This document shows, one piece after another, positions 11,500 through 23,385 of a DNA stretch of 64,000 nt. The stretch is from positions 1,309,501 through 1,373,500 of the forward strand of contig CM049319.1 in the NCBI GenBank assembly GCA_026874595.1. The letters run 5' to 3'. This DNA is from Sipunculus nudus (lineage: Eukaryota > Annelida > Sipuncula > Golfingiida > Sipunculidae). The first letter of the stretch is position 1; each line of letters begins with the position of its first letter. The translations under genes were made by a program, and so were the position numbers. The notes under the pieces were generated by a model. It saw only the letters and a program-made list of their open reading frames with translations. It did no database searches and was not told where the DNA came from.

Positions 11500-12610
11500 T
11501 CAGCTGACTTTCAGTCATGCTGGGCTATAGCGATGGGTCTTTGTCCGTCGTCCTTCCGTCTGTCCGTCCGGCCGGACGGCCGGCCGTCCATCCGTTAGCA
11601 GGGCACAAATCATAACCGTAGGGGCTAGGGCCATGAACCCTATGCAGTCTTAGAGGTTATAAAAAGATCTCCTTGCAAACCTGAAATTAGGTCACTGCGA
11701 CCTATATTCTCAAAGTTATGGGTCGTGTTTGCACCCCCCAGAAATAACTCTTTGAGAAAAAATTTTCATCCCAAACCTTCCATCTTTCACATACAACTCA
11801 CCTACCAACAGGGGAAGAACCATAATTTTTTTTAGGTCCAAAGGTCAAGGTCACAGGAGCCTCTTCTTTGAAAAGCCTGTGGATGCATTTTAAGCCAACC
11901 CTTTCATCCAAATTCTTTGATTTTTCACATATAGCTCACCTACTAAGTTGGAGAAGAATCCTATAGATTTTGAGGTCACAAGGTCAAAGGTCAGGGTCAC
12001 AGGATCCACTTCTTTGAAAAGGTTGTGGACACATTTCAAGCTAGACTTTTCATTCCAAACCTTCCAGCACTGATATCGCTTCTCTGCCAACAGGGGAAAA
12101 GACCTGTTGATTTTGAGGTCAAAGGTCAAGTTCACAGCACCCACTTCTTGCGTGGAATCATTTTCAGGCAAACTTTTCAATCTGTACCTTCCATCTCTCA
12201 TATATGGCTTACCTACCAATAAGGGAAGAAGCCTATTGATATTGAGGTCAAAAAGTCAAAGGTCAAGGTCACAATATTTAATTGTTCTAAATGCTTGTGA
12301 GCATATTTCAAGTGTAACTGTTCAACCCAAACCTTCAGTCTTTCACATATGCCACATCTATGCATCACTCAGTTTGACTCAAACTTCATATTTATGGGTC
12401 TTTTTGCTTGAATAAATAACTTATTGATTTTGGGGTCAGCTGGTCAGCAGGTTAAAGGTTGCAGGTCAAAGTTATTCACCCATTGGTTGCCAAGTAATTA
12501 CACCAGATTTAAGTGGTTAGTAGTTACCCATCATTTAGAAAGAATCCAGTTGATATATGGGATAAAGGCCAAGGTCATAGGTCAGGGATGTTCACAATTA
12601 CTTATTTTAT
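11500..12610. repeat. Dispersed repeat with degenerate ~140-bp tandem units rich in AGGTCA
   Basis: It begins with gctcagctgactttcagtca and a CCGTC-rich head (ggccggacggccggcc palindrome near 11,570). Four to five degenerate units follow, each with a stretch like ccaaaccttccatc, tttcacatat, caggggaagaa and aggtcaaaggtcaaggtcac. Related ends (gacggacagac, then an agctca/gagcta pair) recur at 36,220-36,325 and 62,800-62,900. The family name is unknown to me; I believe it is common in bivalve genomes. Confidence 0.65.
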
Positions 12611-13059
12611 AGACCATCTCTATTTTTCTTGTATATATAACCATCCCACTCCAGCTGTAACATCTCCCTGTGTGGCTGTAATTGTGAGTGACACTGGTGA
12701 CATATGACTCCCTTTTGTATCAGCCTATTAAGTGATAAGGCTCAGTGATAAGTACCTGGTTACTTCATAACAAAAACACTGTTGTCAGAATGCTTCATCC
12801 AGGCATTAAGACATGAGAGTATAGTGTTAAGGTTTAGCTACTGATTTATAAGATGATGGGAACATTTTGCAGTTTATTTCTATGGAATCCTAGCAATAAA
12901 CTTAGTTTCCTAGATATCTGAATATTTTAATATATATCACCACATATAAAAGCAAGAGTTTGTTCTCATAATATGTGGATGTGTACCTTGATTTAGGATG
13001 GCTTTTTGTTTTATTTCAAGACTCTTAGTCATGCTTTCTGCATTTCTTTTCTTTCAGGT

Positions 13060-13935
13060 TTGGCAGTTTACCTACCCTGCTGACCCCATTAAAAAGCAGA
13101 GTGATAATAAAAAAATATTGGACTTACACTTTTTACAATTGCATATCTATAAATCTGATATGAGGGCCTGGACATGCCTTTTGAATTATTTTGGGCATTC
13201 ATTACTGGATAATTTGCCCAAGTTTGGTCTCTTATTGGAGAATGTGGGATATCAAATGTCATACTTGTCAGAAATCCATTATGTCTGCCAGTTAGCCACC
13301 TTAGAAATTCTTTCTTCAGTGCAGTTTCAGTAATTTTTCTTTAATGTTTGGTCCGATTTAGAGAATGTTTGTTGTCTGATTTCAGACTTGTCAGAAGTCC
13401 AATATGGCCACCAGGCAACCATCTTTTAATTCCTTTTGATTATATTATCTCAAGAACAGTTAAAGTGAATGCAGTTGGATGTATATTTATGTAATCTTGT
13501 AAAGGATTGGGTCAAATATTTCTGAATAAATATTACCATCATTTATAAAAGTGCAGTACAGTTGGCTTGTTAGAATAAAAATTCATACAGAAGCACCTGT
13601 TTCTCAATAATTCTTGCATGTATTTCCTTGATTTTTGCTATATATTTTGATCTTATATTTTCCCTTTGTGGTGTTTCTTTGAGACTGACAGGTTTCAAGC
13701 AAGCTGTTGGAATAGTTCCTGATAGCTTAACAATCATGCATTTTCCTCAGACCATCAATTCACTGTGTTTTAACCAGACATAGGTGATATATATTTCTGT
13801 TGTCATAGAAAATTTTCAACAAATTGGCAAATTGGTTCTTCAAAATTTGACTGGAAGTTGTGAATCTCAGTCCATGATGTCACAGGTCATGCTTGGCAGC
13901 TGAGCATCATGACCCATGGGTCACTTGTTGAGTTG
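13060..13935. repeat. Dispersed repeat fragment
   Basis: It contains aatatggccaccaggcaacc and ends cagctgagcatcatgacccatgggtcacttgtt. The same end occurs at about 2,120-2,158 and, diverged, at 34,075-34,112. Similar mid-element wording (ccatattgg, ggccacactgga) appears at 52,050-52,205. Non-coding; boundaries approximate. Confidence 0.5.
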
Positions 13936-14083
13936 CTGAAACCTCCCTCAACTGAGTGCCACATGGAGATATTTATTTCAAATTAAGAATGTAAGTGACA
14001 GTAAATAAAAATGAAATAAACAGGGAAAGGTGCAACAGAATTATTGGAAATAACATCAGAACATATGTTTTGTTTTCCTGCAG

Positions 14084-14257
14084 GTGGCGTTACAGCAGCA
14101 ACAGCAAGCTCAGAACCAGAATGAGGCTGTGACCGGTGACCAAGATCTAGGTCATCTCCAAGGAGACACAGGCCAACCAGTAACAGATGTATCAGAGGAA
14201 GCAAACATGAATATGAATACACAAACAGACGGGTTACCAGAGTCACCACTAGCTTAA
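14084..14257 (+). CDS. ZNF143: ZNF143-type last coding exon
   Basis: Acceptor ctgcag before 14084; 57 residues then TAA at 14255-14257. It encodes VALQQQQQAQNQNEAVTG, an acidic stretch, and ends TDGLPESPLA. The Q-rich opening continues the activation-type region. Phase agrees with exon g. Confidence 0.88.
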   Translation: MALQQQQQAQNQNEAVTGDQDLGHLQGDTGQPVTDVSEEANMNMNTQTDGLPESPLA

Positions 14258-14908
14258 CCCTGCATCCTTTTGTGCTAGTTTTGTTGCTTTTCATCACATT
14301 ATTTGCAGATCTCACCTTTTGTCACTTAGAATGACATGAACTTAGATTGTGGTTCAGTGACAAATGTCATGACATACTCATTACTTAGGTGTTCACAGGT
14401 CTTTAAGCACATCTTCCTCCCACATCATTTACATGTTATAACAGGTTGCTTATTATTTAGGCAGGTATCCATCACTATTGTGGTAACACTGCCCTTACCT
14501 TATCTAGCATATCCACTATGAAATACCTGCAATTTCAAATTATTTGGTCTCAGGAAATTTACCATGGTTTATCTTAAACAAAATTTTATGCAGTTATTGC
14601 TTCCGACAAAGAGGTTTTCACCTGTATGTGTTTGATGGTCTGTTAGCAGGATAATGCAAGACTCCTGAACTAGTTTGGTTTTCGGACAATTCTTCTTAGA
14701 GGAGTGGCATGTTGACCAGGGAGGACACTATATAAGTTGTGTGAGGAACCAGACAGAGGCAGGTTCAGTGAGAAGTATGTGCTGTATGGAGGGCCATTTT
14801 GGTCAGTTTTGTTCCTTATTGGTGTATACCTGATTTATTGGAGCATCCAATTCTGATCAGGGGTTCACACTTGATGGAAATATTCTGCCTATCTTTACAG
14901 CTGATCGT

Positions 14909-14919
14909 AATAAAATAAA
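14909..14919 (+). promoter_or_regulatory. Candidate polyadenylation signal of the ZNF143-type gene
   Basis: Two overlapping AATAAA hexamers about 650 bases after the stop codon. This is the first good cluster downstream; AATAAA also occurs near 17,568. Choice is tentative without transcript data. Confidence 0.35.
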
Positions 14920-17597
14920 AATTACAAAATTAATTAACACACACATTGTTGAATGTTATTGAAAAAGAACCATGACATTTTATGCACAAACAAAATTCTG
15001 TTTAAAAATGGCTGATTTGTGTCAGTTGATATTGTGGGCTGAGAGTATCAGTGCAATACTGGTAATAGGAGAAGGTACCAGTCTATATTCATACGTAGGA
15101 CAATGTCACAGAGTAAAATGTTATGGTGTTTAAGCCACCTTCCTCTATCTTTGACATCAGATCTCCGTCACTGCACTAACATCGCATCTCTCCTTGTCAC
15201 ACAGCTTCAGGATCTCAAAACGTATTAGAGTGGATATGGCAGATATATTTAAATAATAGAAAAGATGTAAGAATATGGAACCATTTATAAGCCATATAAA
15301 CAAATCACTGAAAATGTCAGCTTGGCCCTTGTAAAGTATATGAACCCTTGCTCTTCGGACTATTTTTCACATGTTAAAGAGTATTTGTTTCATTTGATCA
15401 AATCACCTCTCATCCCTTGCTGTTTCATATTAAAGGACTGGTATCTGAGTATCGATACACATCAGAATGATCAGATAATTGAAGCACAGAGAGACAGCTG
15501 TACACTTTCAGGGTGGTCACTCATTCATACTCGACCACTACATCATCTTTTGTGTTATCTACAAGAAAAACAACACATGTCATCTGCTTAAGCACTTGGT
15601 GTCCATGTTTTTGGCATTATTTTCCTTGAAAACCTTTATACAGAAGCCTGTATTATGAGCATCTTTATTGCAACCAACACCCTGTAAGTATCTGTCAGGC
15701 ATGGTTTTCTGTGCATGTGATTGCTGTCCATGACCATGTACTGGTTGGTTACTGATAAATGTACACCGTGAGAAATGATTTTTAACCTCTCCATTATTTT
15801 ACTTGTACATTTCTAAAAGTTTTTTTTCTGGTCTTTCTGTGTTTATGGTTGTTTTCTCAAGTACATGATGCAGCTTTTGATAATTAATTGTGGAGGAGGA
15901 GTAAAACTGCCAAATGGATTTATGCTGAGTTGTTTTAAGAGTACAAGTTTTCTCACTAGTAGAATGGATTTAATACATAAGCTAGCTTTTGAACTGATTA
16001 TTAGTAAGACTGAACTGTTTGAATTATTTAACGTTTAAATTTCTGTCACAGTCCACCAGTAAGTTAAGAATCAGTTGTTTTAAGTTATTTTGTAGATATT
16101 CTAAATCCTGTGAACAGAGTATAACTGAAGTTTCCTAATTCTTTAGATAAAGAGACCTAGAATTATTTCTGAATTACCTCAGAGGACAAGGAAACAGGTA
16201 CATTTGCTTAAATATTTGTAACTGAAACATTTTTTCTATTTATACTTTTACTACACATTTCTCAAGCTATGATTGGCGTCTTAAAATATTAGAAATTCAA
16301 ATATTCTGCTCTGAACACTACAGACTGAATACTTATATCATTTATGTTATTATACCTGGGTAATCAGTAAGGCTTACCTACCCAAGTCATATATCCAGAC
16401 TGCACTGAATATACACCACACTCCACCCTCAAGCTTCACCATATATAACAAGTTTTGGCACTTGTTCATCACTGAGATTTTCAATTTGTGCACTTGCACC
16501 CCTTTCACGTTGCCCTGAACAGTCTGTGTACTTTGTTTAGCTTATTGTCATTGGCCTTGGTTGCACTGAGAAGTAAGACAGATTATTGCAACATCACAGG
16601 TTCTCTTGTAATCACTTGATCTGCATGTCAAGATGTATCAAGATAAGTTTAATTAGTCCAGATGTCAGTTTAATGAAACATTTGACATGGTTTTAGAAAA
16701 TTGGGGGTTTGAATAATTAGAGGGGTCAAATAATTAGAATAAATATTGTATCAGTGAACAAACATGCTCAGCATGTTATCAAGAATGTGGAATATTTAGG
16801 ATGCACTAAATGTTTCATTGGAGATAAAAAGTAGGCAGCATTCTGAAGTTGGAAAATCCATGGCATTTGATGAGATATTATCACAGTGACTGACCAGGAG
16901 TTCTGTACAACAGTACACAAGATGTTTTTATTTAGAATATTACACTTGTCTTAGATCTGCATCACTTGTTCACGTAATCATCAGGATTGGCATTCTGGTG
17001 CTACATTTATCTTCATCTTCCATAAGAGTTTGATAACATCTGGAAATTGTTCCCTTGGCTACTGAATCTGCCTGTCAATAGTGTCTCACATGAGACTTTT
17101 GCAGATTTCATGTCCACGGGAGCAGAAATGGACATGTATGATAACTTCTTTCATTTTTGGGGGGAAGTTAATCCTCTTTCAAACTTCTTACCTCAATTCC
17201 ACAAGGTATGCATAGTTAACCCTGTATTGTACTATCGAATGGTTATGGCTTACATGTCCCAATGTTATATTACTTGCTGTAGTTTATCTGTGTCTATGTA
17301 CACAATATATTTAAGCATATCAATGATAACCTGCAGTGACAAGGGTAAATTCATTGACCTGAAATTTGATACGATATATAATTATTCCATAATGTGTAGA
17401 TTTACTGTAATCAAAGCTCTCCAACCTGTGGGTGATTCAAAGACTGAGATGTACACATCATACTATCATGTTGTTACTTGCCTAACGATAATATAACTGT
17501 TACAGCTGCACATTTGGAATAGGTTCTAGGATATTGTTATATAGAATGGGTTTCCTTGAAAATCATGAATAAATTAATTTGTATTTGTGTTCATGTA

Positions 17598-17625
17598 TGT
17601 ATATATATATATATATGTGTTCATG

Positions 17626-17660
<35 letters not shown>
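17598..17660. repeat. (TA)n microsatellite
   Basis: Two TA/TG-rich runs separated by a repeated tgtgttcatgtatgt. Confidence 0.95.
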
Positions 17661-17665
<5 letters not shown>

Positions 17666-19145
17666 CATATTTATTTTTTCTATCACAAGGCATTTTTAAT
17701 AAATGCTAGTAACACTAAACTATATGGCCTTGTTTATGATCTGAGCATCATTAGCATGTGTGGTAAAAATGTGTGTGCCTGAAAGGTGTACTTATGGATC
17801 ATAGTTTGCGATCAAGAAAGTGATTATCACAGTGTAGTGTCTTTCAGTATGTGTGTGTATGTAGGAGGGGGCAGGGTTACATGCTGTGTGTTCCATCTGC
17901 CAGTGGCATACTTTGTAACACATTTTGGCTGTTCTAAATCTATGTCACTGGAGGGATCAATCTCTTGTTAGGATGTTGTCTGTTATTGTTGTCTCTTATT
18001 GATAAAAGTACAGACTTGACTAGTTGAGTGGCCTTGTGTCTGGTAGGAGGTGCCCCCTGTCTTTACCTCCCTGAATCACTGAATCTTAGTATAACCTGTC
18101 CCCCCTCATTCCAGTAACAATGGATCAGGCATGGAGAGGTAACTCACATGAATTATGTTCCTGCATTAGATATCAAGATACTGTCACTTCTTTCAACTGT
18201 TGCACAATGGACTTTATTACAAATGTAAGGGATTTCATGTATAAAGCAAATAGAAGAATGTTCCTGTAAAATCTTTTTAAGAGTGATTGAGGGAAATGTT
18301 TGCAATTATTTTGGCCACGGTCAGTTTGAATGTTTCTGCCAGAAATTCATCTGAAATAACATCAGAACTGTACATGAGAAGCACAAATTTGAAATGCATA
18401 AATTTTCTGGATCACACTTAGAGGGACATAATAAGGAGCAATATTATGGCTTTTCTTTCAAACTATCAGTTCACTTTCACTTTCCAGGCAAAACCATCCC
18501 AGCATCCTGGTACATTCCTTTGAGCTGTTTACCACATTGTTATGGTTTTGCGTCTCTGTAAACACAGTCCACGTGTATCTGTTTACAATAAGGTCAACAA
18601 GGTCACGTGACTTGAGGTACTATCTTGTGCATGAGCAACGGAGCCCAAACAAAGTAGTCCAAACTAGTCCATGCATTGACCTTCATGTCCTTTGATATAT
18701 CTCTGCTGGATGGACATTATGGGTCGAATGTAAATTTATTGTAGAACCTGTCACGACAGATTTTGGGGCCTCAGCAGAAATGGGTAGCACAGGTCATGTA
18801 TTGTCCCCCAGGCCTGATGTTTCAGCTAGCAGGAACATGTATTACATTTTTGGGACCAAGTCAGGACATCTCATGATTAACAGGTGTTGTGGCCCAAGCG
18901 ATGCATGTTGTCCCACACACTATGTTTATGTTGACGCCTGTGATCCCGCCCGGTCCTTTGTTTTAACACTTGTGTACAGGAGTAAACTGACAGTTTCAGG
19001 GCAATATTTTGGCAGGTACCAATTTATTTCAAAGAGAAGACACTTTTATTTGTGTTAATTCAACATGCTTTATAGGTGATTAGGCCCCTTTAAAAGTTGC
19101 AAACAAAAATAACAGGAAATATTTATACACAACAGAATACTTAAG

Positions 19146-19151
19146 TTTATT
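19146..19151 (-). promoter_or_regulatory. Candidate polyadenylation signal of the thrombospondin-like gene
   Basis: AATAAA on the - strand about 420 bases after the stop at 19,568. Another lies at 19,023-19,028. Tentative. Confidence 0.35.
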
Positions 19152-19567
19152 TAACAATGAAGGGACCAGCCCTTAAAAACAGAGTAAAACTGTACAAAGC
19201 TACTTAGCAGTAGGAAAGTAGGCATACTTATATATAAATATATATAAAGTAAAATAATATCACAGGTGTTGGATCCTTGGTCATATAGCATATAAATGTA
19301 AATAATACAAATATAACATGAATATTCATAACATGCTGATATCACAATACACAGGCCCTTAAAATATTATGTACAACATTTCATACAAGCTGCAGCAAAA
19401 AAAATCTGGAAGACCACTTGGATTTTTAATTTTTCCATGGAATTAGGTCTTAACCATAGTCATGCATGGATTTCCCCCATAATACATTAAATAACGGTGC
19501 CACCGAAAATTCAAATGCATATATTCAGGATATGCAGTTAATACTAAATGTATTATGAGGTCAAAGA

Positions 19568-19732
19568 TTAAAGTTCATGATGTATGTAACGCGAGGCATC
19601 TTCGTAAGGCTGGGCCCCATAGTTGACATTGTTGTCCATTGAGAGGAAGGGCATGTCCCATCGTACACTTCTACGTCTGCGACGAGAGTTGTTGGGATAT
19701 GTCAGGACAAATCGGTGCTGATCCATGGAGCT
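19568..19732 (-). CDS. Thrombospondin-like gene, last exon: basic tail with furin-like site
   Basis: Acceptor tttcag, phase 0, 54 residues then TAA (19,570-19,568). It encodes SSMDQHRFVLTYPNN, then SRRRRRSVRWDMPF, ending SRYIHHEL. RRRRRSVR is a strong proprotein-convertase consensus, unusual so close to a C-terminus. No known domain. No transmembrane segment, so the protein is predicted to be secreted. Confidence 0.85.
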   Translation of the reverse strand, partial: SSMDQHRFVLTYPNNSRRRRRSVRWDMPFLSMDNNVNYGAQPYEDASRYIHHEL

Positions 19733-20346
19733 CTGAAATGTTAAACAGCTGCATACATGAATAATTCATGAACCAGCTGTTCAAACAGTGTGTATTTCAG
19801 CAGCATGGGAACATTTCTACATGATATTCAAATGGGAAAAAATAGCTCTTAAATGTTACATTAAGATGATTTCTTGAGTAAAATAAATTGTATGTATAAA
19901 AACTAAATAGTGAGCTTTATGGAAAACTTTCACAGACATTAGTATTATTCAAAAAACATGTCTGACTGGATTATTCTCCTGGGCTGTTTCTAGAAATAAT
20001 AGGGAGGTAAGAGGGGACAAACCAATGACCAAAAATTTATAGGATATATGATATGTCTCAATATGTGGGAGTGGGAAGGTTTAACAAACAATGTAATTTG
20101 ATTAATATCAAGAGTTAATAGAGTTTGACTGTGATGTTTAAATCATTTCAATATAAATGGACTTACAAATAACTTGTTTTATATAAACAACATTTAACAA
20201 TTATCACTGTACTTGGTCTTCGTTTTACACCAACACAACAAGTGATCCTACATTCTATTATATGACTAGACATAACTTATTACACTGAATATTACTCTTA
20301 CCAGTCACTATTACCAAGCATTATTGCATTATACACGTGTACTCAC

Positions 20347-20417
20347 ATCAACGAACGTGACCCCTCCCTGCATCAGACCATTTGTACCAGCATATCCCTT
20401 GTCTTCTACGTGGGTGG
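20347..20417 (-). CDS. Thrombospondin-like gene exon: short linker before the tail
   Basis: 71 bp, acceptor ttgcag, donor gtgagt, phase 1 in and 0 out. It encodes PTHVEDKGYAGTNGLMQGGV and TFVD. Unrecognised; called from splice sites and phase. Confidence 0.75.
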
Positions 20418-20760
20418 CTGCAAAGTGATTAAAATCCACATTAATCTATTTATAAAAGTAAAAATGATATTTCTGAAGTGTCATCATAATACTGAAACTT
20501 CAACTTTACATCATTCTAATGACCAAGAGTCACATAAATGTCCATTCAAACCTAAGATAGTACAATTGTTGAAATTTTTAGATAACTGAAAAATTATTTT
20601 TAATGTCCATACGTACGGTATGTTTTGGTGAAGTTAATCCAAAATTCATTTAGATATATTTTACAGTGATGGTTTAAACTGGTGAGATCATTATTACATG
20701 ACTGGGTACCTCCAATAAACTGGTCCTACCAGCAGTTTGATTCCCCATTCCTCATAATAA

Positions 20761-21816
20761 TGGACTTTGAGGTATATTCACGGCTGAGGTTATGGTCAAA
20801 GTTATGAGGAACTTTGAGGTATACACACAGCTGAGGTTATTGTCAAATTTATAAGGAACTTTGAGGTATACTCACAGCTGAGGTTATGGTCAAAGTCATA
20901 AGGAACTTTGAGGTATACTCACAGCTGAGGTTATTTTCAAAGTTATAAGGAACATTTAGGTATACTCACGGCTGAGGTTATGGTCAAAGTTATAAGGAAC
21001 TTTGAGGTATATTCACGGCTAAGGGTTATGGTCAAAGTTATAATGAACTCTGAGATATACTCACAGCTGAGGTTATGGTCAAAGTTATAAGGAACTTTAA
21101 GGTATACTCACAGCTGAGGTTATGGTCAAAGTCATAAGGAACTTTGAGGTATACTCACAGCTGAGGTTATTGTCAAAGTTATAATGAACTTTGAGATATA
21201 CTCACAGCTGAGGTTATGGTCAAAGTTATAAGGAACTTTGAGGTATACTCACAGCTGAGGTTATGGTCAAAGTTATAAGGAACTTTGAGGTATACTCACG
21301 GCTGAGGTTATGGTCAAAGTTATAAGGAACATTTAGGTATACTCACGGCTGAGGTTATTGTCAAAATTATAATGGACTTTGAGGTATACACACAGCTGAG
21401 GTTATGGTCAAAGTTATAAGGAACTTTGAGGTATACTCACAGCTGAGGTTATGGTCAAAGTTATAAGGAACTTTGAGGTATACTCACAGCTGAGGTTATG
21501 GTCAAAGTTATAAGAAACTTTGAGGTATACTCACGGCTGAGGTTATGGTCAAAGTTATACGGAACTTTGAGGTATACTCACGGCTGAGGTTATGGTCAAA
21601 GTTATAAGGAACATTGAGGTATACTCACAGCTGAGGTTATGGTCAAAGTTATAAGGAACTTTGAGGTGTACTCACAGCTGAGGTTATGGTCAAAGTTATA
21701 AGAAACTTTGAGGAGTACTCAGAGCTGAGGTTATGGTCAAATTTATAAGGAACTTTGAGGTGTACTCACAGCTGAGGCTATGGTCAAAGTTATAAGGAAC
21801 TTTGAGGTATACTCAC
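20761..21816. repeat. Array B: 47-bp minisatellite starting at a splice donor
   Basis: About 22 units abutting the 3' end of the exon 21817-21943. On the - strand each unit has about 40 bases of exon tail (tacctcaaag, then aactttgacc and aacctcagc) plus gtgagta, the donor and nothing more of the intron. Most units keep the donor as gtgagta. 47 is not a multiple of three. The array stops about 340 bp short of the next acceptor at 20,418. Confidence 0.96.
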
Positions 21817-21943
21817 GGCTGAGGTTGTGGTCAAAGTTATAATGGACTTTGAGGTATCGCTTGTGGCTTTCCCATTCCATCCCTGCCTTCTGCCAATGTT
21901 GATTGACCTCAGCATCTGGGATGTAGATGTCGTAGATACGAAC
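21817..21943 (-). CDS. Thrombospondin-like gene exon: end of LamG-like domain
   Basis: Acceptor tttacag, donor gtgagt, phase 0 in and 1 out. It begins VRIYDIYIPDAEVNQHW, the classic closing strand of LamG/concanavalin-like domains (DEVRIYDRAL type), then a charged segment ending YNFDHNLS. Its last 40 bases seed array B. Confidence 0.9.
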
Positions 21944-21959
21944 CTGTAAAATACAGATA

Positions 21960-21962
<3 letters not shown>

Positions 21963-21998
<36 letters not shown>
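21963..21998. repeat. (TA)n microsatellite
   Basis: Perfect TA run 20 bp inside the intron, beside the acceptor of exon 21817-21943. Confidence 0.95.
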
Positions 21999-22001
<3 letters not shown>

Positions 22002-22330
22002 TCATCATATAAACAGAAATCTATGGCTGTTACTGTCACAAACTTTTTTCTAGTAGGGGGGACATATTTCAAAGTTATACAACACCTAGCTGACTGAATC
22101 CTTTTTTATGATGCCTATGGAGACAGGTAGAGGTATGAATCCCATAAAAAGATGAGCTTTTAGTTAATTCTTGTCACAGCTAGAGCATATTTAAAACAAT
22201 GAAATTTAACAATTTTCTTCTATATTTATATCATATAATATACTGGACTGGGAAATAATGAAGCCATTTGGACTTTGCAGTGCACTATTACAGCTGTATC
22301 ACATTTTACCTGTTACCAGTATCCTTCAGC

Positions 22331-23385
22331 CTGGAGTAATCTCTGAACTAGGGTTATCTCTGGTTAATAACTCAGCGCACAGTACTGATTAATCTCTTAG
22401 CTAGGGTTATCTCTGGTTAATGACTCAGTTCTCAGTACTGAGTAATCTCTTAGCTAGGGTTATCTCTGGTTAATGACTCAGCTCACAGTACTGAGTAATC
22501 TCTTAGCTAGGGTTATCTCTGGTTAATGACTCAGCTCACAGTACTGAGTAATCTCTGAGCTAGGGTTATCTCTGGTTAATGACTCAGCGCACATTACTGA
22601 GTAATCTCTTAACTCATGTTATCTCTAGTTAATGACTCAGCTCACAGTACTGAGTAATCTCTTAGCTAGGGTTATCTCTGGTTAATGACTCAGCTCACAG
22701 TACTGAGTAATCTCTTAGCTAGGGTTATCTCTGGTTAATGACTCAGCTCACAGTACTGAGAAATCTCTTAGCTAGGGTATTCTCATGTTAATGACTCAGC
22801 TCACAGTACTGAGTAATCTCTTAGCTAGGGTTATCTCTGGTCAATGACTCAGCTCACAGTACTGAGTAATCTCTTAGCTAGGGTTATCTCTGGTTAATGA
22901 CTCATCTCACAGTACTGAGTAATCTCTTAGCTAGGGTTATCTCTGGTTAATGACTCAGCTCACAGTACTGAGTAATCTCTTAGCTAGGGTTATCTCTGGT
23001 TAATGACTCAGCTCACAGTACTGAGTAATCTCTGAGCTAGGGTTATCTCTGGTTAATGAATCAGCGCACAGTACTGAGTAATCTCTTAACTCGTGTTTTC
23101 TCTGGTTAATGACTCAGCTCACAGTACTGAGTAATCTCTTAGCAAGGGTATTCTCATGTTAATGACTCAACTCACAGTACTGAGTAATCTCTTAGCTAGG
23201 GTTATCTCTGGTTAATGACTCAGCTCACAGTACTGAGTAATCTCTTAGCTAGGGTTATCTCTGGTTAATGACTCAGCTCACAGTAGGAGTAATCTCTTAG
23301 CTAGGGTTCTCTCTGGTTAATGACTCAGCTCACAGTACTGAGTAATCTCTTAGCTAGGGTTATCTCTGGTTAATGACTCAGCTCA
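22331..23385. repeat. Array C: 53-bp minisatellite inside an intron, not at a splice site
   Basis: About 20 units of form tactgagtaatctcttagct, agggttatctctggttaatg, actcagctcacag. It lies about 390 bp from the nearest acceptor and 270 bp from the nearest donor and shares nothing with either exon. A useful contrast to the donor-anchored arrays. Confidence 0.96.

Larger units (their letters stand above)
10817..14083 (+). other. ZNF143-type intron g with dispersed repeats
   Basis: 3,267 bp intron. Most of its right two thirds is old repeat: a GC-rich repeat head with AGGTCA-rich degenerate tandem units at 11,500-12,610, and another dispersed repeat at about 13,060-13,935. No protein-coding signal. 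Confidence 0.7.
2325..14257 (+). other. ZNF143: ZNF143/ZNF76 (Staf)-type zinc finger gene, 3' part, 8 coding exons
   Basis: Gene-level entry. Exons 2325-2432, 2737-2862, 3517-3718, 7152-7331, 7816-8055, 9195-9313, 10634-10816 and 14084-14257 join with matching phases (0,0,1,1,1,0,0) into 443 residues plus stop. Seven consecutive C2H2 fingers (residues about 57-265) match the ZNF143/ZNF76 family finger by finger: [74 protein letters not shown] and [17 protein letters not shown]. The family is known to bind the SBS/Staf element in snRNA and many mRNA promoters in the nucleus and to activate transcription. Glutamine-rich flanks on both sides of the fingers fit activation regions. The start codon and N-terminal exons lie upstream of the window, because the first visible exon opens at an acceptor. 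Introns carry two tandem arrays that start at splice donors (2791-3310, 3719-6478). ZNF143 and ZNF76 share one invertebrate ancestor, so the symbol means the family. Confidence 0.93.
14258..19567. other. 3' UTRs and intergenic region between convergent genes
   Basis: 5.3 kb between the stop codons of two genes pointing at each other. AT-rich, with a (TA)n microsatellite at 17,598-17,660. Open frames at 15,322-15,591, 17,047-17,496 and 18,780-19,058 show no motif, no plausible splice context and no family resemblance, so I do not call genes. Confidence 0.7.

Noticed and set aside
17047-17496. 149-codon + strand frame
   Set aside because: No recognisable domain, AT-rich random-like composition, no splice or promoter context; likely chance in 3' UTR or intergenic DNA.
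22331-23385. CRISPR array or telomere-like repeat (regular 53-bp spacing, ctagggtta strings)
   Set aside because: There are no unique spacers, the whole unit repeats, and the context is a eukaryotic intron. The tagggtta match is too short and diverged for telomere repeat.
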